From contig SUSV01000001.1 of assembly GCA_015063245.1 (NCBI GenBank), positions 248,001-312,000 on the forward strand: DNA of 64,000 nucleotides, in the 5' to 3' direction. The notes beneath the pieces were generated by a model that was not told the origin of the DNA, ran no database searches, and worked only from the letters and a program-made list of their open reading frames with translations. The stretch comes from Thermoplasmata archaeon. GTDB lineage: Archaea > Thermoplasmatota > Thermoplasmata > Methanomassiliicoccales > Methanomethylophilaceae. Each line of letters opens with the position of its first letter. Positions within the stretch are counted from its first letter, which is position 1. The translations under genes were made by a program, and so were the position numbers. Below, piece by piece: positions 46,487 to 55,241 of this stretch.

Positions 46487-48118
46487 TCAGGCTGCCGGCC
46501 TGAGCTGCAGGGTGTGCAGGCATTCCTGCTTGCATGCCCTCTCGCATCTCTTACAGGCCGTTCCTCCGCACTTGTCGGTCTGGATCTCGGCCCACATGCC
46601 GTCGTCCTTCTTGATGATGGACAGTGCCTTCTCGGGGCAGGCCTTCATACACTGCTTGCATCCGATACAGCCCTCGAGCTTTCCGGTGGTGATGGTTCCC
46701 GCATGTATGATGTGGACCTTGCATTCCTCGGTGTCGGGCAGATCCCTGATGGCAAGGCGCTTGTGGTCGACATCCTCCGCCTTCGGGAGCGGGGGCAGAG
46801 TCTTGATGCCGTAGATTTCGAGCATGTTGTTGTATTCGCTGAACGGCATTCCTCCGCACCAGTATGAGTACTCCACTGAGTACAGGTTCTTGAAGAAGTC
46901 CGATGTGGCGAACATGACGTGCTGTGCGAGCAGCTTCTTGGCGAACACCTTCAGCTCATCGAGGGAGATCTCTCCGAAGATTATCTTCCTGGCCATTCCT
47001 ATGGAGGTGTTTCCGAACTGGATGATCTTCCTTGCTCCGGGCGTGACCATTCCTACACCCATTGCTTTGATGGGGTCCACGTACAGACCGGATGCTCCGG
47101 ACATGTACGCTTTCTTCACATCATCGACCCATACTCCTGCGGCGTCCATGAGAGTGAGGAATCCGGCACGGAGCGCTCCGATGGCCTTTCCTGCTTCCTC
47201 GACATCAGCCGAGCTGATCCTGATTCCGTCCTGCAGCGTGAGGTGTCCGTCCTCGGTCTGGATGGCAGAGCTCTGGATGATTCCTGTGTGCATTCCGCTG
47301 TAGAGGGCTGCAACCACTCCTGTTCCGGTGATTCCGACAGCCTTTCCGTGCATGGGGCCTTCTTCGATGACCTTTCCGGTGAGCGGATCGATGAGATCCC
47401 CTTCCTGGGGGGCGAGGGTGTCATCGAGGACATAGCATCTCCATCCCTTGTCGGTGACGGTGATCTCACTGAGCGCACCGGGGGCGGCGAGCATACCTCT
47501 CTCGATCTGCTGACCCTCCAATGCAGGTCCTGCGGCAGCTGATCCGGTGTAGATGTTGCCGTTGATGACCAGCGCCATCTCGGCATTGGTTCCGTAATCG
47601 ACGACGATGCAGGGCTCCTTCTCGTTGAGGATGTCGGTCATCATCATCATTGCGATGGCGTCCGCTCCGATCTCGTGGGTTACCGCCGGAGGAATGATCA
47701 CCTTAGCTTTGGGCATTCCGACGATTCCGATAGAGGATGCATCTATGATCGCTCCGTTCCTGTCCGGGGAGACGACTCCGAGCGATTTGACCTTGTTCTT
47801 TCCTGCATATGCGAGGTCCCTGATCTCGATGTTCTGGAAGAGGGACAGCTGGAAGGGGTTACCGCAAACAGCGATCATTTCGACACTAGAAAGGTCGATT
47901 GCGAGCTCTTTGAACAGATTGTTGATTGCCGTGATCATCAGTCCGTTCGCGAAGTCTTCTCCGACTTCCATAGCATAGTTGACGTGGTCGATGACGTTCA
48001 TTCCCGGGATCGGGTGGCGTTCCGTAACGGCCGTAGCGACAGTTTTCTTGGAGTCCAGTTCCACTGCCTGGCAGCGGAATCCGCTAGTTCCAAGATCCAA
48101 TGCGATTCCATACCTCAT
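46487..48118 (-). CDS. ramA: RamA-type corrinoid protein reductive activase
   Basis: A 543-residue protein that uses ATP to reduce inactive cob(II)alamin to cob(I)alamin on methylamine methyltransferase corrinoid proteins. The N-terminal ASKHA-like ATPase begins YGIALDLGTSGFRCQAVEL and includes VVDYGTNAEMALVINGNIYT and AVGITGTGVVAALYSGMH. The C-terminus has two ferredoxin-type clusters, CIGCKQCMKACPEKAL and CGGTACKRCERACKQECL. This layout matches RamA of Methanosarcina. It has its own promoter (ATATAAAATTAATAAA near 48172-48187) and lies near mtmB and the pyl genes, its functional partners. Confidence 0.92.
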   Translation of the reverse strand: MRYGIALDLGTSGFRCQAVELDSKKTVATAVTERHPIPGMNVIDHVNYAMEVGEDFANGLMITAINNLFKELAIDLSSVEMIAVCGNPFQLSLFQNIEIRDLAYAGKNKVKSLGVVSPDRNGAIIDASSIGIVGMPKAKVIIPPAVTHEIGADAIAMMMMTDILNEKEPCIVVDYGTNAEMALVINGNIYTGSAAAGPALEGQQIERGMLAAPGALSEITVTDKGWRCYVLDDTLAPQEGDLIDPLTGKVIEEGPMHGKAVGITGTGVVAALYSGMHTGIIQSSAIQTEDGHLTLQDGIRISSADVEEAGKAIGALRAGFLTLMDAAGVWVDDVKKAYMSGASGLYVDPIKAMGVGMVTPGARKIIQFGNTSIGMARKIIFGEISLDELKVFAKKLLAQHVMFATSDFFKNLYSVEYSYWCGGMPFSEYNNMLEIYGIKTLPPLPKAEDVDHKRLAIRDLPDTEECKVHIIHAGTITTGKLEGCIGCKQCMKACPEKALSIIKKDDGMWAEIQTDKCGGTACKRCERACKQECLHTLQLRPAA

Positions 48119-48238
48119 ATTATCCTCCTAAGGATGCCAATGTAACTGTACGGAGTATCTGGATACACGTTTATTAATTTTATATGTGAACATTTGGCTG
48201 GCATAAAGCATCGGAGAACGTTCAGAAACAAAAGGTGA

Positions 48239-48325
48239 AACTATGTCCGGCCAGGCTGGTTAAGCAAAGGAGGTGCCTTGGACGTCCGTAGGAGGCGGAT
48301 ATCAACCGGACATAGTTTTTGGTTT
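48239..48325 (+). ncRNA. Small structured RNA closed by a 12-bp helix
   Basis: AACTATGTCCGG (48239-48250) pairs perfectly with CCGGACATAGTT (48306-48317), enclosing 55 bases with further pairing (GCCT/AGGC and GGAC/GTCC near 48275-48295; CCAGGCTGG near 48251). A T-run with GG interruption follows, like an intrinsic terminator. A weak TATA-like GCATAAAG lies near 48201. It belongs to no family I recognise. It is divergent from ramA and upstream of the methylamine region regulator. Confidence 0.55.
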
Positions 48326-48570
48326 TTATGCCATTCACAGCGGTCTCCCGTTGTATGATGATGTAACGCCCTATTCAATATATAAGTATATGTATCAATC
48401 AATTAAGTTGAATAAAATAATATTTATATTTTTCTATTTTTTGAAAAATCTGATATAATAATATAAAAAATTAACTATTAGATGATTATATTAGAAAAAA
48501 ATGATTAAATATTACTAACTTTCAGCAATAGACAATATAACATCAGAAACAGTATAGTTCTAGCAAATTA

Positions 48571-48738
48571 ATGAGCAAACAACTCAAATTAAAAATCAAT
48601 CAGTTTTTGAGTAGTGAGCTCACAATATCATCATTTTCGTTGAAATTTATAAAGGAAAATATTACCGTCGATGAAAATCAGATTCGATCAAATAGAACGA
48701 TAGGCTCAATTATTACAAAGAATTTTTATTGTTATTAA
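48571..48738 (+). CDS. Possible small AT-rich gene
   Basis: A 55-codon frame, MSKQLKLKINQFLSSELTIS to IITKNFYCY, ending in TAA. It sits in about 380 bases (48380-48760) of unusually AT-rich DNA otherwise without genes. Base composition alone makes chance frames here likely to be short, so a 55-codon frame is only mildly suggestive. No family is recognised and no ribosome site is evident. The rest of this stretch shows nothing besides A/T runs and the promoter of the next gene. Confidence 0.25.
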   Translation: MSKQLKLKINQFLSSELTISSFSLKFIKENITVDENQIRSNRTIGSIITKNFYCY

Positions 48739-48760
48739 CACATAACTCTTTCCGAATAGT

Positions 48761-50269
48761 ATGTCTGATGTAGGGTACAGTTCTAGATTCGAGATTTACC
48801 TTACCAAGAATAATGGTGTGCAGATTATTACGAATGAGCTGAGCCTTTCTATCCTCAGGGAGCTGCGCCATCGCGAAATATCCCCATCGGATATATCGGC
48901 GTCATTCGGATTACCTAAATCCACTATTCAGGCGAGTATCATCAAACTGCTTCGTCTAGGGATCATCAGTTCCGAAACTTGCATTAGCGATGCACGCAGC
49001 GTCGTTTATCACATAGATGCCTCGATAATATTCTGCAGCGATACCGATGTGGAATGGCAGATGTATGCCAGGGATGCATCTACAGCCAGGATAATGAAGG
49101 TAGGCAGGTGCACCAGCAGAGAGGATCTGGCGCTGTACGGGGTATCAATCACCGAGAGCGGTCTCAACATCGTTCAAGGGCTATTCGAGATCGGGGCCGC
49201 CCTCACATCCGGGGATCTGAACAAAGCATGGTGGGACAGGACGCTCAGCGCCATGAAATCCGAGTGCGAACGTTACGACATAGTCATGGACATGGTCACC
49301 AAGGATGGACTCGAACTCAGATTTGACTCGCTTTACGAGAACATATCCGATGTGCCTCTGATCATCGTTCCGATGTTGGGCAGCATAATCTCGCATTCGA
49401 AGGAGCTGCTGGGATACAGGCTATCGCACGACGTTTCTCTGAAAGTGACCAATTCAGGCAGAAGCGTGATCATGAGGATCGCGCCGTTCGTCGGTCAGGA
49501 TTTCGTTTCCGATAACGGTTACCGGCTTAAGCGCAACATTTCCGATTACCGCATCGAGGAACCTTTCTCGATCTATTCCATCAATGGGCAGGCCATGCTG
49601 TTCATGAACCCCACCATGATAGGCATCCTCAACAGCCTGTCCTACCAAAGGATGACTGTGAACGAACTGGGGGATAGGATGGACGTCTCCAAAGCGACTA
49701 TCTATGCATCGTTGATGAAGCTCATCGACATGGGCGCAGTCGGTGTGGACAAGAGTCGCGGCAGTTCGAAGAAATACGAGCTTCTCGCCGACCCTATGCT
49801 CTACTGCACGCCCGTATCGACCAGTGACTGCAGGGGTATCGAATCCGTTGTGGAGAAATTCCAGAACGGGGAATTGGATTACTATTCCGCCGTCATCGCC
49901 TATGCGATGAAGGTCATCGACTGCATGGGTGTCCATTTCGAGAAGATGTTCATCAGGTCAGGATGCAGCACGGCGCGTTCAGTTCTGAAAATGAATCCGG
50001 ACGTCGAGCCAGAGGAGCTTCTGACGGTGGCCTGCAACATGGTATCAGAACCGGACTGCGCGGAGGTGGTCACAAAGATCCCGCTCAAGATCCGTGTGAC
50101 CATGTCACCGAACACCCTTTGGGATACATGGCCGGGGGATTTCGTGAAAGGTTTCGTGGCCGAAGGCCTGAAGGAATTGACAGGCGAGGACTACAAGATC
50201 GAGATCGATACGGTCTTCGAAGGAAAGAAGAGGCAGCAGGCTCACGGCCTCAGGCCGAATCAGGAATGA
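48761..50269 (+). CDS. Two-wHTH transcriptional regulator, likely of methylamine genes
   Basis: A 502-residue protein built from two similar halves. Each starts with a winged helix: SILRELRHREISPSDISASF in the first (about 28-47) and GILNSLSYQRMTVNELGDRM in the second (about 287-306). Each helix is followed by a recognition helix of the KSTIQASI / KATIYASL type and a longer alpha/beta region. The internal duplication implies it binds DNA as a pseudo-dimer. There is no membrane segment. Its place between ramA and mtmB, both methylamine genes, suggests that it controls them; this is inference from position. Confidence 0.65.
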   Translation: MSDVGYSSRFEIYLTKNNGVQIITNELSLSILRELRHREISPSDISASFGLPKSTIQASIIKLLRLGIISSETCISDARSVVYHIDASIIFCSDTDVEWQMYARDASTARIMKVGRCTSREDLALYGVSITESGLNIVQGLFEIGAALTSGDLNKAWWDRTLSAMKSECERYDIVMDMVTKDGLELRFDSLYENISDVPLIIVPMLGSIISHSKELLGYRLSHDVSLKVTNSGRSVIMRIAPFVGQDFVSDNGYRLKRNISDYRIEEPFSIYSINGQAMLFMNPTMIGILNSLSYQRMTVNELGDRMDVSKATIYASLMKLIDMGAVGVDKSRGSSKKYELLADPMLYCTPVSTSDCRGIESVVEKFQNGELDYYSAVIAYAMKVIDCMGVHFEKMFIRSGCSTARSVLKMNPDVEPEELLTVACNMVSEPDCAEVVTKIPLKIRVTMSPNTLWDTWPGDFVKGFVAEGLKELTGEDYKIEIDTVFEGKKRQQAHGLRPNQE

Positions 50270-50478
50270 TAACGGATCAGGATAACCTTCGAAAGGTGCA
50301 TCGCTCTTAATACATCCGTCAATGAGCGGATGCGATCATCAAACAGCATCTGGTACTCGATATGTTTGGCCAGAGGTAATGCCGTTCGACAATTTATCGC
50401 GATTATTAAATTCCAGTTTAGCCATGTCAGTAAAGCCAGTGTCCCGCATTTCGGGCTGCGACAGAAGGAGAACAGATC
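50270..50478. promoter_or_regulatory. mtmB upstream region
   Basis: A short hairpin ACCTTCGAAAGGT near 50286 may end the regulator transcript. A TATA-like ATTATTAAATT near 50402-50412 would give a leader of about 40 nt, and GAAGGAGAACAG just before the ATG is a good ribosome-binding site. Confidence 0.5.
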
Positions 50479-51861
50479 ATGACAGCGCGCAGGTATGTCG
50501 ACGTTTTCGAGTCATACAACCGTTTCATGGAAGGAAACAAGGTTTCCGAGAAGGAATGGGACTACGACATAATCCCGACCATCGCATCCAAGATGAAGAA
50601 GCGCTATGAGCTCGATTTCGGCAGCACCATCATACCTGAAGACCAGGACCTCGTCGACCGTCTCTTCGTCGCCGGGGTGGATATGCTCATCACAGCTGGT
50701 ATATACAACATCAACACAGGGACCAGCATGCCGATAACGGAGGATGAGGTCTATGAGGGGCTCAAGATGGCTCCCAAGAAGCTCAACCTCGGAAAGGGCA
50801 AGGACAGCGTAGAATGCTCTCCGCGCAGAGGCAACAGCATCAACAAGCCCATAATCGAAGGGGGCCCCACAGGTGCACCGGTCTCGGAGGATATCTATGC
50901 CATAGTCATAGAGTCATACGCTCAGGAACCGGTCGTCGATACGATCGTCAGCGGAGTCCTGGAATCGGTCAAAGGACACCCGGCCGTGAAGAACACGCCT
51001 TGGGAGATCCGGGCCACGCTGGCCGAATTGAATTACGTTCACAATGCCCTGTACGAGGCCGGTAGGCCGGGAATGGCGATATAGGGGCCTCAGACCCCTT
51101 TGACGACACAGGGGCGCATAGCGGCAAGCTACAACCCGCTCTCGGGTATGAGCCAATCCGATCTCCATGAGTGTTCTCAGCTCAACGAGATGAAGGTGGA
51201 TATGGCCATGATGGATGCGGTCGCCGCCTGGCACATGGCTGGAGACAGCATACTCATCGAGCAGATGCCCATCTTCGGAGGCTACGTCGGAACGGTGGAG
51301 GAGGCCGCCATCTGCGATGTCGCAACGACCATAGCGTCGTTCGCCCTCTTCAACGCCGATGTGCATCTCGGAGGGCCCATCCATGTGAGGTGGGGCACCA
51401 CGACCAACAGGGAGTCCCTGCAGATCGCGGCGCACACCGCCAGAGCATTGGACACGAATACGGATCTCCTCCTGGGCAACCAATACTATGTGATGTCTGG
51501 GCCCTGCACGCAGATGAACCTGCTGGAGACCGCCGCCCAGGCCATCGTCGATACAGCTTCGGGAAGGGAGCTGTTATCGGGAGTCGCATCCGCCAAAGGT
51601 GTCCAGAAGGACAAGGTGACTGCGATGGAATCTAGGATGATGGGAGAGGCATCGATGGCCGCCTGCGGAATGGATATATCCGATGCGAACGAGATCGTCA
51701 ACAACATCCTGAAGAGGTATGAGCCGCTGTACTCCAACCCTCCGGCAGGCAAGACATTCCAGCAGTGCTACGATATCGAGAACATCGCACCCACACAGGA
51801 ATATCTCCGCATCTACGACAGGGCTCTGAACACGCTGTCCAACTGCGGTATCGATTTCTGA
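50479..51861 (+). CDS. mtmB: Monomethylamine methyltransferase with in-frame UAG (pyrrolysine)
   Basis: A 460-residue MtmB whose frame is crossed by TAG at 51082-51084, codon 202, the same position as pyrrolysine in Methanosarcina MtmB. The segment before it ends YEAGRPGMAI and that after begins GPQTPLTTQG. The downstream part carries the TIM-barrel rest (GGPIHVRWGTTTNRESL, QMNLLETAAQAIVDTASG). MtmB transfers the methyl of monomethylamine to its corrinoid protein MtmC. No mtmC or amine permease is in this window. It lies directly upstream of pylTSBCD on the same strand. Confidence 0.96.
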
Positions 51862-51884
51862 CAGGTCCTTTTCGACCGATTGGA

Positions 51885-52034
51885 TCATAATGGCCTTTGG
51901 TAGTTTTTATCAATGAGTATGCCTATCCGTCTAACCATGTAGGCGTAGACGAGCTGCATCAACAACCGTCCTTCACTCCAGTGTGCACTGTCATTCTGAG
52001 CCGCAATTGTTGTCCGCAGCCTATATGCTTTCAT
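51885..52034 (-). CDS. Possible short ORF between mtmB and tRNA-Pyl
   Basis: A 49-residue leftward frame starting MKAYRLRTTIAAQNDSAHWS and ending RIGILIDKNYQRPL, with a TATA-like ATTTATATATC just upstream. It could be a small protein or a fragment of an old transposase end; I do not recognise it. Overlap with the promoter zone of the tRNA-Pyl gene argues against a conserved function. Confidence 0.3.
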   Translation of the reverse strand: MKAYRLRTTIAAQNDSAHWSEGRLLMQLVYAYMVRRIGILIDKNYQRPL

Positions 52035-52070
52035 GTTGATATATAAATGAGGTCGTATTTTTGCGATAAA

Positions 52071-52079
52071 TTTATATAA
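52071..52079 (+). promoter_or_regulatory. TATA box of the pyl genes
   Basis: TTTATATAA lies about 29 bases (centre to first base) before the tRNA-Pyl 5' end, the standard archaeal spacing. A second AT box near 52040 may be used too. Confidence 0.65.
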
Positions 52080-52103
52080 CATACTACAAATTAAACCCAT
52101 GTT

Positions 52104-52174
52104 GGAGGGCGCTCCGGCGAGCAAACGGGTCTCTAAAACCTGTAAGCGGGGTTCGACCCCCCGGCCTTTCGCCA
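52104..52174 (+). tRNA. pylT: tRNA-Pyl (CUA)
   Basis: A complete amber-suppressor tRNA, CCA included. The acceptor GGAGGGC pairs with GCCTTTC. The D stem GCTC/GAGC starts directly after the acceptor with no spacer base and has a four-base loop (CGGC). The anticodon stem has six pairs with loop CTCTAAA, anticodon CTA. The variable loop is three bases, and the T stem is CGGGG/CCCCG with loop TTCGACC. These reduced features are diagnostic of tRNA-Pyl and close to those in other Methanomassiliicoccales. pylS begins 20 bases after the CCA. Confidence 0.97.
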
Positions 52175-52194
52175 TCTCAATCACGGTAGATATC

Positions 52195-53016
52195 ATGGGT
52201 ATAAAGTTCACGGATTCTCAGATCCAGCATCTTATGGAGTACGGAGACATCGATTGGTCCGACACGGAGTTCGAGGATCCGGCGTCAAGGGATAAGGAAT
52301 TCTCAAGCCAGTTCTCCAAACTGAAATCCGCCAACGACAAAGGTATCAAGGACGTCATCGCGAACCCGCGCAACGACCTCACCGACCTGGAGAACAAGAT
52401 CAGGGAGAAGCTGAGGTCAAGGGGGTTCATCGAGGTCCACACGCCCATTTTCGTATCCAAGGCCGCGCTGGCCAAGATGACAATAACGGAGGACCACCCT
52501 CTGTTCAAACAGGTGTTCTGGATCGACGACAAGAGGGCGCTGAGGCCCATGCACGCAATGAACCTCTACAGGGTCATGAGGGAGCTCAGGGACCACACGG
52601 ACGGTCCGGTCAAGATCTTCGAGATAGGATCATGTTTCAGGAAGGAATCCAAGAGCTCGACCCATCTGGAGGAGTTCACGATGCTGAATCTCGTCGAGAT
52701 GGGGCCCGACGGGGATGCGATGGAGCATCTCAAGATGTACATCGGCGACATCATGGACGCAGTGGGCGTGGAGTACACGACATCGCGCGAGGAATCGGAT
52801 GTGTACGTCGAGACCCTCGATGTGGAGATCAACGGTACGGAGGTCGCATCAGGGGCCATCGGACCGCACAGGCTGGATGCAGCCCACGATGTCCATGAGC
52901 CATGGGCCGGCATCGGATTCGGACTCGAACGCTTGCTGATGCTCAAGAACGGCAAGAGCAATGCGAAGAAGACAGGTAAGAGCATCACGTATCTCAACGG
53001 ATACAAACTTGACTGA
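52195..53016 (+). CDS. pylS: Pyrrolysyl-tRNA synthetase, N-terminal-domain-lacking class
   Basis: A 273-residue class II synthetase that attaches pyrrolysine to tRNA-Pyl. It has only the catalytic domain: motif 2 region FEIGSCFRKESKSSTHLEEF, NLVEMG with the active-site asparagine, and motif 3 GIGFGLERLLML. The N-terminal PylSn domain present in Methanosarcina is absent, and no separate pylSn gene is seen here; this is the known delta-N class, which recognises a compact tRNA-Pyl. The frame extends upstream through the tRNA gene, so ATG 52195 (MGIKFTDSQIQH) is the real start. Confidence 0.97.
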   Translation: MGIKFTDSQIQHLMEYGDIDWSDTEFEDPASRDKEFSSQFSKLKSANDKGIKDVIANPRNDLTDLENKIREKLRSRGFIEVHTPIFVSKAALAKMTITEDHPLFKQVFWIDDKRALRPMHAMNLYRVMRELRDHTDGPVKIFEIGSCFRKESKSSTHLEEFTMLNLVEMGPDGDAMEHLKMYIGDIMDAVGVEYTTSREESDVYVETLDVEINGTEVASGAIGPHRLDAAHDVHEPWAGIGFGLERLLMLKNGKSNAKKTGKSITYLNGYKLD

Positions 53017-53025
53017 GGTTTTCAG

Positions 53026-54081
53026 ATGATAGCAGAGACCGTAGCAAAGGCCGAGAGGACGGGAAAGCTCTCCGTCGACGAGATCTTCGAGCTGATGTCC
53101 ATCAAGGACAAGAATGACCTGGAGGAGCTGTATGCGGCCGCCAGGAGGGTTAGGGACAAGGAGTTCGGGAAGAAGATCTTCACATACGGTTTCGTGTACT
53201 TCTCCACATACTGCAAGAACAACTGCACGTTCTGCTACTTCCGCACCACCAACTCCGGAATCGACCGCTACAGGAAGACCAAGGAGGAGATTGTCGAGCT
53301 CTCGGCGAGCCTGAAGGACGCGGGCATAAACCTCTCGGACCTCACCATGGGCGAGGACCCCCTGATGTACAAGGACGGGTACTCCAAGCTCCTGGACATA
53401 ATCTCGGCGGTCAACGACGAGGTCGGAATAAACATCATGGCATCACCCGGTGCGCTTCCCGAGGAGATGTTCTCCAAGGTCAGGGATGCAGGCGCCGATT
53501 GGTATGCATGCTATCAGGAGACCTACAACAGGCAGCTCTTCGAATCGCTGAGGCTCAACCAGAGTTTCGACGATCGCAGGAACCAGAAGATCTGGGCCAT
53601 GAACGCGGGGCTCCTGGCCGAGGACGGTATGATGATCGGTCTCGGAGAGTCCGTCAGGGACAGGGCGGAGACCATCGCGGAGATGACCTCCCTCGGCTGC
53701 GGACAGGTGAGGGCGATGACCTTCGTCCCTCAGGTCGGAACTCCGATGCAGGATTTCAAGCCCTATGATTCGACCGAGGAGCTGAAGGCGATCGCAATCA
53801 TGAGGCTCATAAACCAGGACAAGCTGATCCCCTGCAGTCTTGACGTAGAGGGTATCGCAGGGCTCAAGACCAGGATCAACGCGGGAGCGAACGTGGTCAC
53901 GTCGATCGTCCCGCCGAGCAAGCACCTCGCGGGAGTGGCCCAGCACGAGCTCGATATCGAGAACGGGAACCGCTCGGTCGAGCATGTGTTCGAGATGCTG
54001 GAGGACATGGGCCACCACCATGCGACATCAGCGGAGTACAGGTCCTTCCTCGAGGCCCACAGGCCCAAGAGGGTGGCCTGA
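53026..54081 (+). CDS. pylB: PylB, methylornithine synthase (radical SAM)
   Basis: A 351-residue radical SAM enzyme that isomerises lysine to (3R)-3-methyl-D-ornithine, the first step of pyrrolysine synthesis. The cluster motif CKNNCTFCYF (about residues 65-74) fits CxxxCxxC. YACYQETYNRQLFESL and FVPQVGTPMQDFKPYDSTEE are family segments. It starts nine bases after pylS and overlaps pylC by one base. Confidence 0.96.
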   Translation: MIAETVAKAERTGKLSVDEIFELMSIKDKNDLEELYAAARRVRDKEFGKKIFTYGFVYFSTYCKNNCTFCYFRTTNSGIDRYRKTKEEIVELSASLKDAGINLSDLTMGEDPLMYKDGYSKLLDIISAVNDEVGINIMASPGALPEEMFSKVRDAGADWYACYQETYNRQLFESLRLNQSFDDRRNQKIWAMNAGLLAEDGMMIGLGESVRDRAETIAEMTSLGCGQVRAMTFVPQVGTPMQDFKPYDSTEELKAIAIMRLINQDKLIPCSLDVEGIAGLKTRINAGANVVTSIVPPSKHLAGVAQHELDIENGNRSVEHVFEMLEDMGHHHATSAEYRSFLEAHRPKRVA

Positions 54082-55241
54082 TGAGGATCGCCATCGTAGG
54101 GGGCGCGCTCCAAGGCATGGAGGCAGTGCTCCTGGCCAAGGCCGCCGGATACGAGGCCGTGGTTCTCGACAGGAAGAAGAGCGCCCCAGCCATGTCTCTC
54201 TGCGATGAGGCGGTCAACATCGATCCCACGAAGGATCCCGACGGCGCTTTGGAGATATTCAGGGGATGCGATGCCGTCATACCCGCATGCGAGGAGATGG
54301 ATCTCCTCAGGACATTGGATTCGATGAGGTCCAGGGTGGATGCGCCGCTCCTCTTCGACCTCGGATCCTATAAGATTTCCAATTCCAAGAACAGGTCGAA
54401 CGAGGTCATGAGGTCCGTGGGGGTCCCGCTCCCGCAGCCGTGGCCGCAGTGCGGCTTCCCTGCAATAGTGAAACCCTCCTCCCAGAGCGGGAGCATCGGG
54501 GTCACCGTGGCGATGAACGACGATGACATGAAGAAAGGGCTCGAGATCGTGAAGGGCCTCAACGATGAACCGGTCATACAGGAGTTCGTCCACGGAAAGA
54601 GCGTCTCGGTAGAGGTGATAGGGGACGGCAGGACCGCGAAAGGCTACATCACGACCGAGGTCTGCCTCGATTCGAACTACGACTGCAAGATGGTGAGGTG
54701 CAATCCGAACATAATGCCGAAGGAGCTCTGCGATGAATTCGCGGAGATCGGTAAGAACGTCGCCGAGGCGATAGGGCTCAGCGCCCTCATGGATGTCGAG
54801 GCCATCCTCACCCCCCGGGGCCTGAGGGTCCTGGAGATCGATGCCAGGATACCGAGCCAGACTCCAGCCGCCATCGAGGCCGCGACAGGAGTGAACCTCC
54901 TGGAGGAGCTGACGACCACGGCGCTCGGGAAACCTGCCAGCAGGCAGCCCAAGGACGGATGTTCCGTCTACCGCCACGTCTATGTGAGGAACGGGGAGCT
55001 CCGTTCCAGCGGCGAGAAGGAGTTCGGCCATGTCGTTGAACCCCGTTTCGCACCAGGGCTCTTCGGCAGCGACAACTGCATAACGGATTATGAGTCCGGG
55101 AAGGCGGAATGGCATGCCACGCTCATCTCGAAAGGGCGTACCGAGGAGGAGGCCGACGAAAGGGCCCAGGCATGCATAACCAGGATACTGGATGAATGTT
55201 CAATCGATGAGTTCCTCGATGGGACTCCGGAGATGATCTGA
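54081..55241 (+). CDS. pylC: PylC, methylornithine-lysine ligase
   Basis: A 386-residue ATP-grasp ligase that joins 3-methylornithine to the epsilon amine of lysine. The N-terminal Rossmann-like start is RIAIVGGALQGMEAVLLAKA; IVKPSSQSGSIGVTVAMND marks the ATP-grasp phosphate loop; MDVEAILTPRGLRVLEIDAR has the metal-binding acidic residues. It overlaps both pylB and pylD by one base. Confidence 0.96.
   Translation: MRIAIVGGALQGMEAVLLAKAAGYEAVVLDRKKSAPAMSLCDEAVNIDPTKDPDGALEIFRGCDAVIPACEEMDLLRTLDSMRSRVDAPLLFDLGSYKISNSKNRSNEVMRSVGVPLPQPWPQCGFPAIVKPSSQSGSIGVTVAMNDDDMKKGLEIVKGLNDEPVIQEFVHGKSVSVEVIGDGRTAKGYITTEVCLDSNYDCKMVRCNPNIMPKELCDEFAEIGKNVAEAIGLSALMDVEAILTPRGLRVLEIDARIPSQTPAAIEAATGVNLLEELTTTALGKPASRQPKDGCSVYRHVYVRNGELRSSGEKEFGHVVEPRFAPGLFGSDNCITDYESGKAEWHATLISKGRTEEEADERAQACITRILDECSIDEFLDGTPEMI

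Noticed and set aside
50479..51084. Reading mtmB as a truncated pseudogene
   Set aside because: TAG is at codon 202, the known pyrrolysine position, and the complete pyrrolysine system follows.
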